Assembly: GCA_007134165.1 (NCBI GenBank)
Contig: SLLJ01000047.1
Span: forward strand, 1 to 6,802
Direction: 5' to 3'
Source of the DNA: Nitriliruptoraceae bacterium
GTDB taxonomy: Bacteria > Actinomycetota > Nitriliruptoria > Nitriliruptorales > Nitriliruptoraceae
Length of the DNA: 6,802 nt
The position numbers and the translations under genes were made by a program. The notes under the pieces were generated by a model. The model ran no database searches and was not told where the DNA came from. It saw only the letters and a program-made list of their open reading frames with translations. Shown piece after piece: positions 1 through 6,459 of the stretch. Position 1 is the stretch's first letter, and each line of letters opens with the position of its first letter.

Positions 1-10
1 AATCTGCCTG

Positions 11-15
11 AAAGG
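11..15 (+). promoter_or_regulatory. Ribosome binding site of the antitoxin-like gene
   Basis: An AAAGG stretch lies 7 bases before the ATG at 23. It fixes that ATG as the start of the antitoxin-like frame. The window begins too close upstream to judge a promoter. Confidence 0.5.
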
Positions 16-22
16 TGCGCCG

Positions 23-309
23 ATGGCTGACGTCAAGGGCATGCAGGCGATCCGGTCCTCGCTGCCGACGATCTTGGCCACCCTGCGCCGCACCCCGCAG
101 GCGGTGCCCGTGCACTTCGGTTCCCGCCATCGCGACGAAGCCGTGCTGGTGTCGCGGGAGCGCTACGAGCAGCAGGAAGCTGCCCTACGTCAGTTGGAGG
201 AGCTCGAGCGGATCGGAGCGGTGGCCATGGTCCGCGACCGCCTCGCCGATGATCGGTTCTCCGAGGCACCGTCGACGAGTTCTTCGCCGCGGTGGACGAC
301 CCAGCGTGA
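23..309 (+). pseudogene. Phd/YefM-type antitoxin, frameshifted near its 3' end
   Basis: In the Phd/YefM family the antitoxin binds its own operator through the N-terminal half and masks the toxin with its C-terminus. The first 81 codons fit that N-terminal fold: a short helix with QAIRSSLPTILATLRR, a beta segment VPVHFGSRHRDEAVLVS, then RERYEQQEAALRQLEEL, matching the usual block in which the protein protects its 'VLVSxExYE' strand and helix. At about 263-267 the frame breaks. Reading on in the same frame gives Ser/Arg-rich nonsense, but a 1-base shift gives an acidic tail GTVDEFFAAVDDPA and a TGA at 307-309 that overlaps the partner gene's GTG. The simplest repair is one missing G in the GAGG run. 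Repaired length is about 95 residues, normal for the family. The family call is fairly firm; whether the lesion is real or a sequencing error is not known. Confidence 0.6.
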
Positions 310-587
310 GCCTGCCACTTCGGTGGCACGACGCGGTCGTCGACGACCTGCGCCGGGTCCGCAACCAGTTCGGAGACGAGCCGCTCGCCCCAGCCCGCCG
401 GGTGATCGCCTTGGTCCCCAGGTGACCGGACTCGATCCGGCAGCGGCGGTCGTGGATCCGCCCTCTTCCCGACGGGCTCACACGGGGCGTCGTCGGGCTT
501 GAGGTCGTGGACCAAGGCCTAGGCTCGGGCCATCTTCGGGTGGGCTGGGGCATCGACGCCCTCACACTGGAAGTGATCAATCGCTGA
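306..587 (+). pseudogene. Broken small partner gene of the antitoxin (putative toxin)
   Basis: The GTG at 306 overlaps the antitoxin TGA (GTGA at 306-309), the coupling usual for toxin-antitoxin pairs. The frame opens with LPLRWHDAVVDDLRRVRNQF and runs to a TGA at 423-425. The same frame resumes coherently from about 465 (LPDGLTRGVVGLEVV, then HLRVGWGIDALTLEVINR) and ends at TGA 585-587. Between 419 and 464 the sensible reading is in another frame (QVTGLDPAAAVVDPP). So one base seems lost in the CCCC run near 417-420 and one gained near 463-466. Two compensating indels would restore about 94 residues. I do not recognise a named toxin family. The toxin role is inferred only from position, size and overlap. 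Confidence 0.45.
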
Positions 588-1086
588 CCGCCAGGAAGAG
601 CGCAACTCGATCGCTCGTCATGCCATCACGGACGACCACCGCACTCCCACCCGCCAATCGGCGGTGATGCCGCTGGCCTGCGAAGCAACGTGGCTCACCG
701 GACTTCGGCGGCCAGAAGAGCAGCGGTAGGGATTGGAGCCGTGGCGCTGCCACCCGACAGCGCGAGCAGTGCAGCGCCGGGGACACGCGAGCCTCCTCCG
801 TACCACGCCGCGACGACCGGGAGGCTTCGGACTCCCCCTCCTCCAACCATCTCCGCGCTGTGTCCTCTGTGTGGCCCAACTCCCCAGGACAGGCGTGGAC
901 AGGTCAGGATGCCGGCGGACCACGTTCTGCGTTTGCCCTGTTCAGAGCAGCTTTCCGTGGACTCCGGTGGTGTGCGGTGCACACCCTCGATCCGGCTCCT
1001 GACCGCACGGTTCGAGGTTCGCGTCCCTGGTGACGCACCCTGCTCACCGTCCTCATGAAGGTCGAGCAGGTCGCCAGGTGCGGGGC
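588..1086. other. About 500 bases without a supportable gene
   Basis: Open frames exist on both strands (for example 690-1058 + and 577-879 -). They are low-complexity Pro/Arg/Ser-rich translations, have no recognisable motif, overlap one another and lack a convincing ribosome binding site. A 5-bp hairpin, CCGCC-AATC-GGCGG, sits at 651-664. Given the broken genes on either side, this stretch is most likely decayed accessory DNA. It could also hold the unrecognisable N-terminal part of the integrase remnant that follows. Confidence 0.5.
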
Positions 1087-1370
1087 ATGGCGTTGCGGAT
1101 CACCCCAGCGAGGCTCACGGTGGTGTGGCAGCTCGACACGTAGGTTCAGATCATCGACCTGAAGTCGCCGAGCTCACGACCCGCGATCCCCGGCGTGATG
1201 AGGCCGTGAGCGGGGTCGTGAGCTGGCGTGAGCGCCAGCAGCGATGGGCCGACCGGATCGGTGAGGGCCTCGTGAGCGGGCACGGTCTGGTGTTTACGAC
1301 TCGGACCGGGCGGCCGATCACCAAGCGCGACAGCACCCACCTCGAGACCAAGGCTCCTGCTCACCGGGAG
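1087..1370 (+). pseudogene. Remnant of an actinomycete-type tyrosine integrase
   Basis: Tyrosine integrases of actinomycete integrative elements have a core with 'LTVxWQL', then 'KTxxSxRxIPLP', then 'LVFTTxxGxPIxPRN', before the catalytic HxLRH and Tyr. Here frame 1 gives ARLTVVWQLDT, a TAG at 1141-1143, then VQIIDLKSPSS. After a frameshift around 1175-1200, frame 0 gives DEAVSGVVSWRERQQRWADR and GHGLVFTTRTGRPITKRD. The segments are in the family's order and roughly normal spacing. The N-terminal SAM-like domain and the catalytic C-terminus with the HxLRH box and the Tyr nucleophile are not visible, so the product would be inactive. It converges on the membrane-protein gene ending at 1414. 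The family assignment is fairly sure; the limits are approximate. Confidence 0.65.
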
Positions 1371-1413
1371 GCAGCCGCCGCCTTGCGTAGACACAGCCCT
1401 CGCGTGGCGGCCC

Positions 1414-1884
1414 TCAGCGCCGCCGACGATGCAGGTCGACGATCGCCGCGATGACGACCAGCACGACCCCGACCAGGCCCACGTTCAGTACCGCGTCCCG
1501 GTAGGCGTTTGGGTGGAGGTCCACGCCCGCCTGGCCGGTGATCCACACACTGGCCACGATGGCAAGCACCAGCACCGCGGACCCGGCCAACGCCAAGACC
1601 ACCAGCGTCGCGCCGGGGTGGCGCTGCCGGAGCGCGTCGACCAGCTCGAACGCGCCGAGTCCGAGCATCACGAACAGCAGCCGCATCAGCAGGTGCAGAT
1701 GGGTGTCGGTCTCCTGCCCGGACGCGAGCGCGATCGTGCTGCTCACCACGGTCAGCACCGTGAAGAGCACGCTGACGCTGACGAGGTACCGGCGCAGGCG
1801 GGCCACGACGGTGAGCCCGTCGCGTGCTGGGCCACCGCCCGACGTGTCGAGTGACTGCGTGACGATCGACTCGGGCCGGCTCAT
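1414..1884 (-). CDS. Four-helix integral membrane protein, function unknown
   Basis: The product is 156 residues. I do not recognise the family. A basic, Gly-rich cytoplasmic-type N-terminus (residues 1-33, ending RLRRY) precedes four hydrophobic segments at about 34-55, 63-83, 92-115 and 131-150, and the protein ends in HRRRR. The pairing suggests both ends face the cytoplasm. Loops carry TDTHLH (between helices 1 and 2) and DLHPNAYRD (between 3 and 4); no catalytic motif is evident. The ATG at 1884 is chosen because GGGAG lies 7 bases upstream and the frame above it is Arg/Pro-rich nonsense. It lies 188 bases downstream of the acyltransferase on the same strand, so it may be the last operon gene or have its own promoter. 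The coding region is real by third-position GC bias. Confidence 0.8.
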   Translation of the reverse strand: MSRPESIVTQSLDTSGGGPARDGLTVVARLRRYLVSVSVLFTVLTVVSSTIALASGQETDTHLHLLMRLLFVMLGLGAFELVDALRQRHPGATLVVLALAGSAVLVLAIVASVWITGQAGVDLHPNAYRDAVLNVGLVGVVLVVIAAIVDLHRRRR

Positions 1885-1891
1885 GTTGTGG

Positions 1892-1899
1892 CTCCCTTT
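1892..1899 (-). promoter_or_regulatory. Ribosome binding site of the four-helix membrane protein
   Basis: Read on the minus strand this is AAAGGGAG, 7 bases before the ATG at 1884. It is one of the two best Shine-Dalgarno matches in the window and decides the start. It also shows that this gene can be translated independently of the coupled genes upstream. Confidence 0.6.
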
Positions 1900-2072
1900 C
1901 GCTGCTGCGCTCGTCGGCGGGTGACCTCCACCTGGGCGCAGGCGCGGCCCGACGCACCGCAGACCCTGGACGATCCAGCCTGCTCGACGGCGCGCCGGCC
2001 GGCAAGGGTCCGTCGTCACCACCGACGCGACCAGCCGGTGTTCCACCTCGTCCGGCCCGTCCCCGGTCGTGG

Positions 2073-3122
2073 TCAGAAGGTGAGCAACTCGAAGCGGCGC
2101 GAGCTGCGTGCCTGAAGTGCCGCCGCGAGCAGCTGCGGCGGACGGTTCGCACCGAGCACCCAGGATCCCTCGAGATACTGGTAGCCGCGTTGCAGGAGCC
2201 GGTCGGCCAACTCGGCCCCCATCGCAAGTGCGACCCCGGTCCGGCGCCACCCGTCCCGGACCCCGATGGACACCAGCCGGGCGCGATCCGGAGGCTGACC
2301 GGGGGAACGGGGCTGCCACGCGTCAGGGAGGCAGACCATGATCCCGACCACCTCGCCGGCCCGGTTCTCCGCCAGGAGCACCAAGGCCGGGTCGAGCAGC
2401 GGCAGCAGACGGCGCGCGAGCCGCTCGGTGTCCTCGGCGGTGCGCGAGAGGTGACCGACTCCACCGCGGAAGACCTCAGCCTGGAAGGCGTGGACCCGGG
2501 CGATCTCGCCCGGCAGGTCTGCAGGGTCGGCGCCCCGGACCCGCACCCCCGGGGCGGTGCGCCTGGGGAACACGGGCACCCGGTCCCGAGAGAACCGGTA
2601 GCTGCCCATCGAGGTTGCGGTCCGTGCCCCCGCGGCGCGCCACAGGGCCGGGGCCGTCGTCGGGTTGTGGGCGGTGAACACCACCTGGGGCTGGTCGAAC
2701 CCGTCGACCAGCAGCCCGGCGACGAGCCCGTCCACCCTCGGACCGACGATCCGCCCGGCTCCCTGGCCGGCAAGCCAGGCACGGCTGTGCGCCAGGACCG
2801 CCAGCCCGTAGGTCTGCGCATCGGGTTCTGGAAGGCACTCCACCAGACCGATCCAGCCCTCCGGGGAGCCGTCGGGCGCGACGGCAGCCGGTTCCAGGAT
2901 GGCCGCGGCCCGGGCCACGGCCTGCCCGTCGACGACGGCGACGACCGCGTGGAGCCGGATCCGACCCTCGGCGGCATCCGCGAACCGCTCTGCCACGAGC
3001 GTCTCGCTGGCCGGCGCCCAGCACGGATCGTCGGCGTAGACGGCACGCGGGAGGCACAGGAAGGCCTCGCCGCTCGCGGCGTCGAGGTCATTGACCACCT
3101 CGAGGCTCGCATCGGCGCTCAC
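2073..3122 (-). CDS. BcerS/YghO-like double GNAT-fold N-acyltransferase
   Basis: The 349-residue product matches the family that includes E. coli YghO and the bacterial ceramide synthase BcerS, which acylates an amine in sphingolipid synthesis. Visible landmarks in family order are VYADDPCWAP (29-37), HAVVAVVDGQAVARAAAI (58-75), GLVEC (92-96), GAGRIVGP (121-128), GLLVDGFDQPQVVFTAHNP (136-154), and a C-terminal GNAT half with SIGVRDGWRRTGVALAM (285-301; RxxGxA acyl-CoA loop at 293-298) and YLEGSWVLGAN (316-326). The family usually has an 'NPSxNDE'-like stretch before GLLVDGF; here it reads RVDGLVA, a departure near the presumed active site. The GTG start at 3122 overlaps the stop of the adenylate-forming gene (GTGA), with only a weak GGA upstream, so translation probably depends on that gene. 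Family membership is fairly sure; the acceptor amine and the acyl donor are unknown. Confidence 0.75.
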   Translation of the reverse strand: MSADASLEVVNDLDAASGEAFLCLPRAVYADDPCWAPASETLVAERFADAAEGRIRLHAVVAVVDGQAVARAAAILEPAAVAPDGSPEGWIGLVECLPEPDAQTYGLAVLAHSRAWLAGQGAGRIVGPRVDGLVAGLLVDGFDQPQVVFTAHNPTTAPALWRAAGARTATSMGSYRFSRDRVPVFPRRTAPGVRVRGADPADLPGEIARVHAFQAEVFRGGVGHLSRTAEDTERLARRLLPLLDPALVLLAENRAGEVVGIMVCLPDAWQPRSPGQPPDRARLVSIGVRDGWRRTGVALAMGAELADRLLQRGYQYLEGSWVLGANRPPQLLAAALQARSSRRFELLTF

Positions 3123-4435
3123 GACGCGATCCGGTTCTGGACCCGAACGAGCTTGTGGGAGGCCGCGTGCCGCTCCGGCGGCGTGTCGGTGAAGCGCAGG
3201 CGCGGGAGCAGCCCACCCGTGCGCGCCGCCCAGCGGGCGAGGTTCTCGGTCACCGTCGCCTCGATCGACGGCCGATCCGCCGTGTCCTTCAACCTCAACC
3301 TCAACTCCAGGTCATGGAGGGACCACTGGATCACCTGGTACTCGAGCACGTCGTCGGAGGCCTGGTTGATCGACCGCCGGACGTGGTCCGGCATCAGCCG
3401 CACGGTGCCACCGGCGGGCGTCGCGAGCGCCAGGACCGCGTCGGAGCGCCCGTGGATGCGCTTCAAGCGCCGGAACGCCGAGCCACAGGCGCACGGGGCA
3501 GGATCGACCTCGATGAGGTCGCCGAGCTGGTAGCGCAGGAACGGTTGAGTGCGGCGGTACAGGTCGGTCACGATCGCCCGGCGGATCGTGCCCGCCTCGT
3601 CCACCGCCTCTCCCAGCTCCACAAGGGTCACGTCCTCGTTGAGGTGGAGGGTTCCGACCGGGCAGGTGAAGGCCAGCATCCCCTCTGCGCCTTGGTAGAG
3701 CTCAGCGACGGGCGTGTCGAAGGCTGCGGCGAGACGGGTCCGCCGGGCGTCGTCGAGCTCCTCGGCGTAGGACAGCACGGCGGCGATCTGGTGCGGGATG
3801 CGGTCGTGGACCTCGGCGAGCAGCCCCAGCACGGATGGCGGTCCGGCCAGCACGTCCAGGCGGTGCTCGATGATGAGCCGCACGAGCTCCTCGACGGGGG
3901 TGAGGTAGTCGACGTAGACGAGCTCGACGCCGAAGGCGGTGATGGCGGTGAACGCGGGGTTGTTGGTTCGCAGACAGAACAGCACCCGCGGATGGGTCAG
4001 CTCGTGGGGGATGCCGCTACGGGCCCACAGCAGCGCGGCGTAGCGGGCCCGCTCCCGCGGGGACAGCACGGTCAGCACCTTGTTGCCGGAGGTGCCGCTG
4101 GACAGCCCGACCGAGTACCGGTCGCGGTACAGGTCGGTGGCGCCTCGGCGCTCCTGGTCGATGCGGAACGCGACCAGCTCGTCGCGGTCGAGACCGGCGG
4201 TGCAGATGCGGTTGAAGGCGCGCATCATCTCCGCCTTGTCGATCGGCGGGACATCTGCGAGCCGCAGCGGCCCGGCCGGTAGCACCTCGGCGTAGTAGGT
4301 CGAGTGGCGCCGTACGTAGGCGAGCTGGGCGGCGAGGCGGCGCTGCTGGTGGGCAGCGAGCCGACCCTGGTCGAGGTGGAGGAAGCGCCGGCGCAGGTAC
4401 CGGCCGACCGCCTGCCGGCCCAGCGTCGCGATCAT
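3119..4435 (-). CDS. PaaK/CapK-type adenylate-forming enzyme (acyl-activating)
   Basis: The 438-residue product belongs to the ANL-superfamily branch of phenylacetate-CoA ligase, CapK and 'F390 synthetase-related' proteins, which activate a carboxylate with ATP and may or may not pass it to CoA. Motifs: the P-loop-like SSGTSGNK (112-119), YQGAEG (247-252, A5 region), RYQLGDL (301-307, A7), CACG then IHGRSD (315-332, the Cys pair and hinge region typical of this branch), and HKLVRVQ near the C-terminus with Lys428 as candidate catalytic Lys. The N-terminal YVRRHSTYYAEVLP is also typical. Length is normal. The ATG at 4435 overlaps the transporter's TGA (ATGA), and no Shine-Dalgarno is visible, so translation is probably coupled. 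The substrate acid is not predictable; a role feeding the next gene's acyltransferase is inference. Confidence 0.82.
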   Translation of the reverse strand: MIATLGRQAVGRYLRRRFLHLDQGRLAAHQQRRLAAQLAYVRRHSTYYAEVLPAGPLRLADVPPIDKAEMMRAFNRICTAGLDRDELVAFRIDQERRGATDLYRDRYSVGLSSGTSGNKVLTVLSPRERARYAALLWARSGIPHELTHPRVLFCLRTNNPAFTAITAFGVELVYVDYLTPVEELVRLIIEHRLDVLAGPPSVLGLLAEVHDRIPHQIAAVLSYAEELDDARRTRLAAAFDTPVAELYQGAEGMLAFTCPVGTLHLNEDVTLVELGEAVDEAGTIRRAIVTDLYRRTQPFLRYQLGDLIEVDPAPCACGSAFRRLKRIHGRSDAVLALATPAGGTVRLMPDHVRRSINQASDDVLEYQVIQWSLHDLELRLRLKDTADRPSIEATVTENLARWAARTGGLLPRLRFTDTPPERHAASHKLVRVQNRIAS

Positions 4436-5850
4436 CGCGGCGAACCGGTGCCCGGGGCCGGTCCGGACCCGCTGCTCGCCGCGAGGGCGGCCTGTGCCTC
4501 CACGAGCTTCTCCCGGGTGATGCGGTAGCGCAGCAGGAGCAGCGCGGCGAGGACCAGGAACGTGCCCGGAATGAGGGCGAACGCGAGCCGGACGCCGAGC
4601 ACTGCCGTGGCGTCCTGCACCTCGGCGGCCGCCTCGTACCCGAACCCGGCCAGGAACAGGCCCAGCACGAACCCGGCGACGCCCAGACCCAGCTGGTGCA
4701 CGGTCATCCACAGCCCAAAGAAGACGGCCTCGTGCCGCTCACCGGTCTCGTACTCATAGAAATCGACCAGGTCCGGTACCAGGGACGGCGGGAGGACGAG
4801 GTAGGCGGACATGGCGGTACCGAGCAGCGCCGCACCGGCGACGAACAGCACGGTGGTCCCCGCACCGGCCAGCAGTCCGACGGCCAGCAGCACCGCGGCC
4901 GAGCAGGCGTTGGAGACCAGGATCAGCCGCCGCTTGTCGATGCGGTGCGACCACCTGCTCCAGACCGGCACCAGCGCTGCGGCGGTGATGGTGTAGACGG
5001 CGAGCGCGTAGGTCGAGGCCGCGGTGGAGCCGACCACGTGGGTGGCGACGAAGGGCAGCGACGCCGTCAGCACACCGGTTGCGACGGCTCCGAGGATCTT
5101 GTAGCCCATGAGAACCGCGACGTTCGGCTCCAACAGCAGTTGGAGGTAGCGCTTCAGCGGCACGGGCGCGATCGGGACCGTGTCGAACCGGGCGTAGGCC
5201 CGGGTCGAGGTGGCGGCGATGATGATCGTGACGGCGATCGCGACACCGAAGCCGATCGCCATGATCCTGAGCGCCTGCTCCACACCGGCCTGGGAGGTCA
5301 CGACCAGCGCGATACCGCCGCCCGTGATGACGCCGATGGCGGAGGCGATGGCCTTGTACGCCACCAGCCGTGTCCGCTCGTCGTAGTCCGCGGTCATCAC
5401 CGGCACGAGCGCCTGGTAGGGCACGCCGACCAGGGAGTAGGTGGTCGCGAACACCAGGCTCAGCACGGTCGCGACCACCGCGGTCGCGGTGCTGGCCGAG
5501 CCCGCCGGAAGCCACCACAGCGCGATGAAGCTGAGCGCGAAGGGGACGGCGCCGTAGAGCAGGTAGGCGCGCTTGCGGCCGTGCCGGGAGCGCGTCCGGT
5601 CGACCAGCACCCCGATCAGCGGGTCGTTGACCCCGTCCCACAGCTTGCCGATCAACACCACCGTCCCGGCCACCGCCGGGGAGAGCCCGACCAGGTCCGT
5701 GAGGTAGAACAGGAAGAAGAACCCGACCGCGAAGTACGCGATCGAGATGCCGAGATCGCCGGAGGCGTACCCGGCGGCCGCACCGCGGGTCACCGGCTGG
5801 GCCGGCGGGCGCTCGGCGGTGGTGGCGGTGGCATTGCGACCCGTGCCCAC
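4432..5850 (-). CDS. MelB/GPH-type MFS transporter (cation-coupled)
   Basis: The 472-residue protein fits the glycoside-pentoside-hexuronide:cation symporter branch of the major facilitator superfamily (MFS_2). It has about 12 hydrophobic segments in a normal-length chain. Landmarks are ASGDLG (29-34) opening helix 1, FYLTDLVGLSP (48-58), and KLWDGVNDPLIGVLVDRTRS (69-88), in which Asp72 and Asp76 correspond to the two cation-site aspartates of MelB (D55, D59). SRHGRKRAYLL follows in the loop between helices 2 and 3, and LVPDLVDFYEYETGERHEA (357-375) matches the central block before helix 11. The family moves sugars with Na+ or H+, and the vertebrate lysolipid transporter MFSD2A is a relative, so the substrate is open. 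The GTG at 5850 is chosen for its strong upstream GGGGGAGG; the frame runs further upstream but without membrane character. It heads the coupled operon. Confidence 0.85.
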   Translation of the reverse strand: MGTGRNATATTAERPPAQPVTRGAAAGYASGDLGISIAYFAVGFFFLFYLTDLVGLSPAVAGTVVLIGKLWDGVNDPLIGVLVDRTRSRHGRKRAYLLYGAVPFALSFIALWWLPAGSASTATAVVATVLSLVFATTYSLVGVPYQALVPVMTADYDERTRLVAYKAIASAIGVITGGGIALVVTSQAGVEQALRIMAIGFGVAIAVTIIIAATSTRAYARFDTVPIAPVPLKRYLQLLLEPNVAVLMGYKILGAVATGVLTASLPFVATHVVGSTAASTYALAVYTITAAALVPVWSRWSHRIDKRRLILVSNACSAAVLLAVGLLAGAGTTVLFVAGAALLGTAMSAYLVLPPSLVPDLVDFYEYETGERHEAVFFGLWMTVHQLGLGVAGFVLGLFLAGFGYEAAAEVQDATAVLGVRLAFALIPGTFLVLAALLLLRYRITREKLVEAQAALAASSGSGPAPGTGSPR

Positions 5851-5854
5851 GAGC

Positions 5855-5862
5855 CCTCCCCC
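5855..5862 (-). promoter_or_regulatory. Ribosome binding site of the transporter
   Basis: On the minus strand the sequence is GGGGGAGG, ending 4 bases before the GTG at 5850. It is the strongest Shine-Dalgarno match in the window and selects this GTG over upstream codons and over the GTG at residue 20. It is the main translation entry point for the three coupled genes. Confidence 0.6.
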
Positions 5863-5895
5863 GGTGGGCTCGGCACCTGGGTCCGGCCCGCCACT

Positions 5896-5922
5896 TCCGA
5901 GTCTGGCATCGTGGGACTCCGA
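5896..5922. promoter_or_regulatory. Inverted repeat between divergent genes, possible operator
   Basis: TCCGAGTC at 5896-5903 and GACTCCGA at 5915-5922 form an 8-base inverted repeat with one mismatch around an 11-base spacer. It sits in the 109-base gap between the divergent transporter operon and the small acetyltransferase gene, where a shared regulator site would be expected. No regulator gene is in the window, and an imperfect repeat of this size can occur by chance in GC-rich DNA. Confidence 0.25.
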
Positions 5923-5949
5923 CGGCGAGGGCCAAAAGACCGCGACGGC

Positions 5950-5953
5950 AGGA
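5950..5953 (+). promoter_or_regulatory. Ribosome binding site of the small acetyltransferase
   Basis: AGGA lies 6 bases before the ATG at 5960. It favours that start over the longer upstream frame, which runs antisense through the transporter's N-terminus, and over the second ATG at 5972. Confidence 0.45.
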
Positions 5954-5959
5954 ATCGAC

Positions 5960-6397
5960 ATGGACGCCAGCATGGAGGTGGTCTGCCACGACACCGGTGA
6001 CCCGGCCGTGGTCGAGGAGGTGCTCCGGGAGTTGCCCGAGTGGTTCGGGATCGAGGCCTCGATCCGCGACGACGCCAAGCACGCCGGTCGTCACCCGACC
6101 TACACGGCCACCGACGGCCACAGCGCTGAGGTGCGCGGACTGCTCGTCCTGACCTCCCACGGACCCACCAGCGCCGAGGTCCATCTGCTGGCGGTCCGAC
6201 CTGCCGCCCACCGGCGCGGGATCGGGCGGGCGCTGATGGCGGCAGCCGAGCGTGACCTGCGGGACGACGGTGTCGCCTTCCTGCAGGTCAAGACGCTCGG
6301 GCCGAGCCGTCCCGACCGCCACGACGACGCCACCCGTGCCTTCTACCTCGCGCTGGACTACAGCCCGCTCGAGGAGCACCCCGCGGACTCCCTGTGA
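5960..6397 (+). CDS. Small GNAT N-acetyltransferase, cut short by an in-frame TGA
   Basis: The product is 145 residues of the GNAT family, which transfers acetyl from acetyl-CoA to an amine. It shows the pattern of one subfamily: LPEWFGIEASI (25-35), VHLLAVRPAAHRRGIGRALM (74-93, acetyl-CoA loop), VAFLQVKTLGPSRPD (105-119), TRAFYLALDYSPLEE (125-139). Members of this subfamily then continue 'LW..xNPCLxMxKxL'. Here the frame reads ADSL, then TGA at 6395-6397 where the Trp (TGG) should be, and the in-frame codons after it spell DGNPCLVLVKHLACA. So the gene is a full-length copy with one nonsense change, or one sequencing error, at that Trp. Loss of the last beta strand would probably impair folding. 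The acceptor substrate is unknown. It diverges from the transporter operon. Confidence 0.75.
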   Translation: MDASMEVVCHDTGDPAVVEEVLRELPEWFGIEASIRDDAKHAGRHPTYTATDGHSAEVRGLLVLTSHGPTSAEVHLLAVRPAAHRRGIGRALMAAAERDLRDDGVAFLQVKTLGPSRPDRHDDATRAFYLALDYSPLEEHPADSL

Positions 6398-6445
6398 GAC
6401 GGGAACCCGTGCCTGGTGCTGGTCAAGCACCTGGCCTGCGCCTGA
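6398..6445 (+). other. Conserved C-terminal tail of the GNAT gene, beyond its TGA
   Basis: Directly after the TGA at 6395-6397 and in the same frame, 15 codons read DGNPCLVLVKHLACA before a second TGA at 6443-6445. NPCLVLVKHL is the usual last strand of this GNAT subfamily. The segment is therefore part of the ancestral gene, which would be 161 residues with Trp restored. Confidence 0.7.
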
Positions 6446-6459
6446 CCGGCTGCCGGGCC

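Noticed and set aside
335..348. Perfect 14-base palindrome GGTCGTCGACGACC
   Set aside because: It lies inside the partner-gene frame and encodes VVDDL-type codons. GTC/GAC-rich coding easily gives such palindromes, and it is not near a start or promoter.
1009..1038. tRNA 3'-half-like sequence (GGTTCGAG, GTTCGCGTCCC) that might be an attachment site next to the integrase remnant
   Set aside because: The candidate T-stem has a mismatch, no matching acceptor or anticodon arms lie upstream, and no second copy exists in the window.
690..1058. Open + frame of 122 codons, overlapped by antisense frames at 577-982
   Set aside because: Low-complexity translation, no motif, no clear ribosome binding site and competing frames on both strands; treated as chance in GC-rich DNA.
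1222..1239. Hairpin GCTGGCG-TGAG-CGCCAGC
   Set aside because: It falls within the integrase remnant (SWRERQ codons), about 175 bases past the membrane-protein stop, and has no T-run. I could not justify a terminator call.
1406..1424. 6-bp stem GGCGGC/GCCGCC over the stop of the membrane-protein gene
   Set aside because: It is short, formed by the Arg-rich C-terminal codons and the stop, with no T-run. It is too weak to list as a terminator.
2190..3533. Long + strand open frame of 447 codons, and similar ones at 3155-4282 and 4696-6000
   Set aside because: These are antisense shadows of the minus-strand operon genes, rich in Gly, Arg, Asp and His with no domain signature.
5747..5959. Upstream extension of the small acetyltransferase frame
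   Set aside because: It runs antisense through the transporter N-terminus, is Pro/Ser/Ala-rich and lies outside the GNAT domain. The AGGA-ATG at 5950-5962 is the better start.
5851..6078. Upstream extension of the transporter frame to 6078
   Set aside because: The extra 76 residues have no membrane character, overlap the divergent GNAT gene and precede a strong ribosome binding site at 5855-5862.
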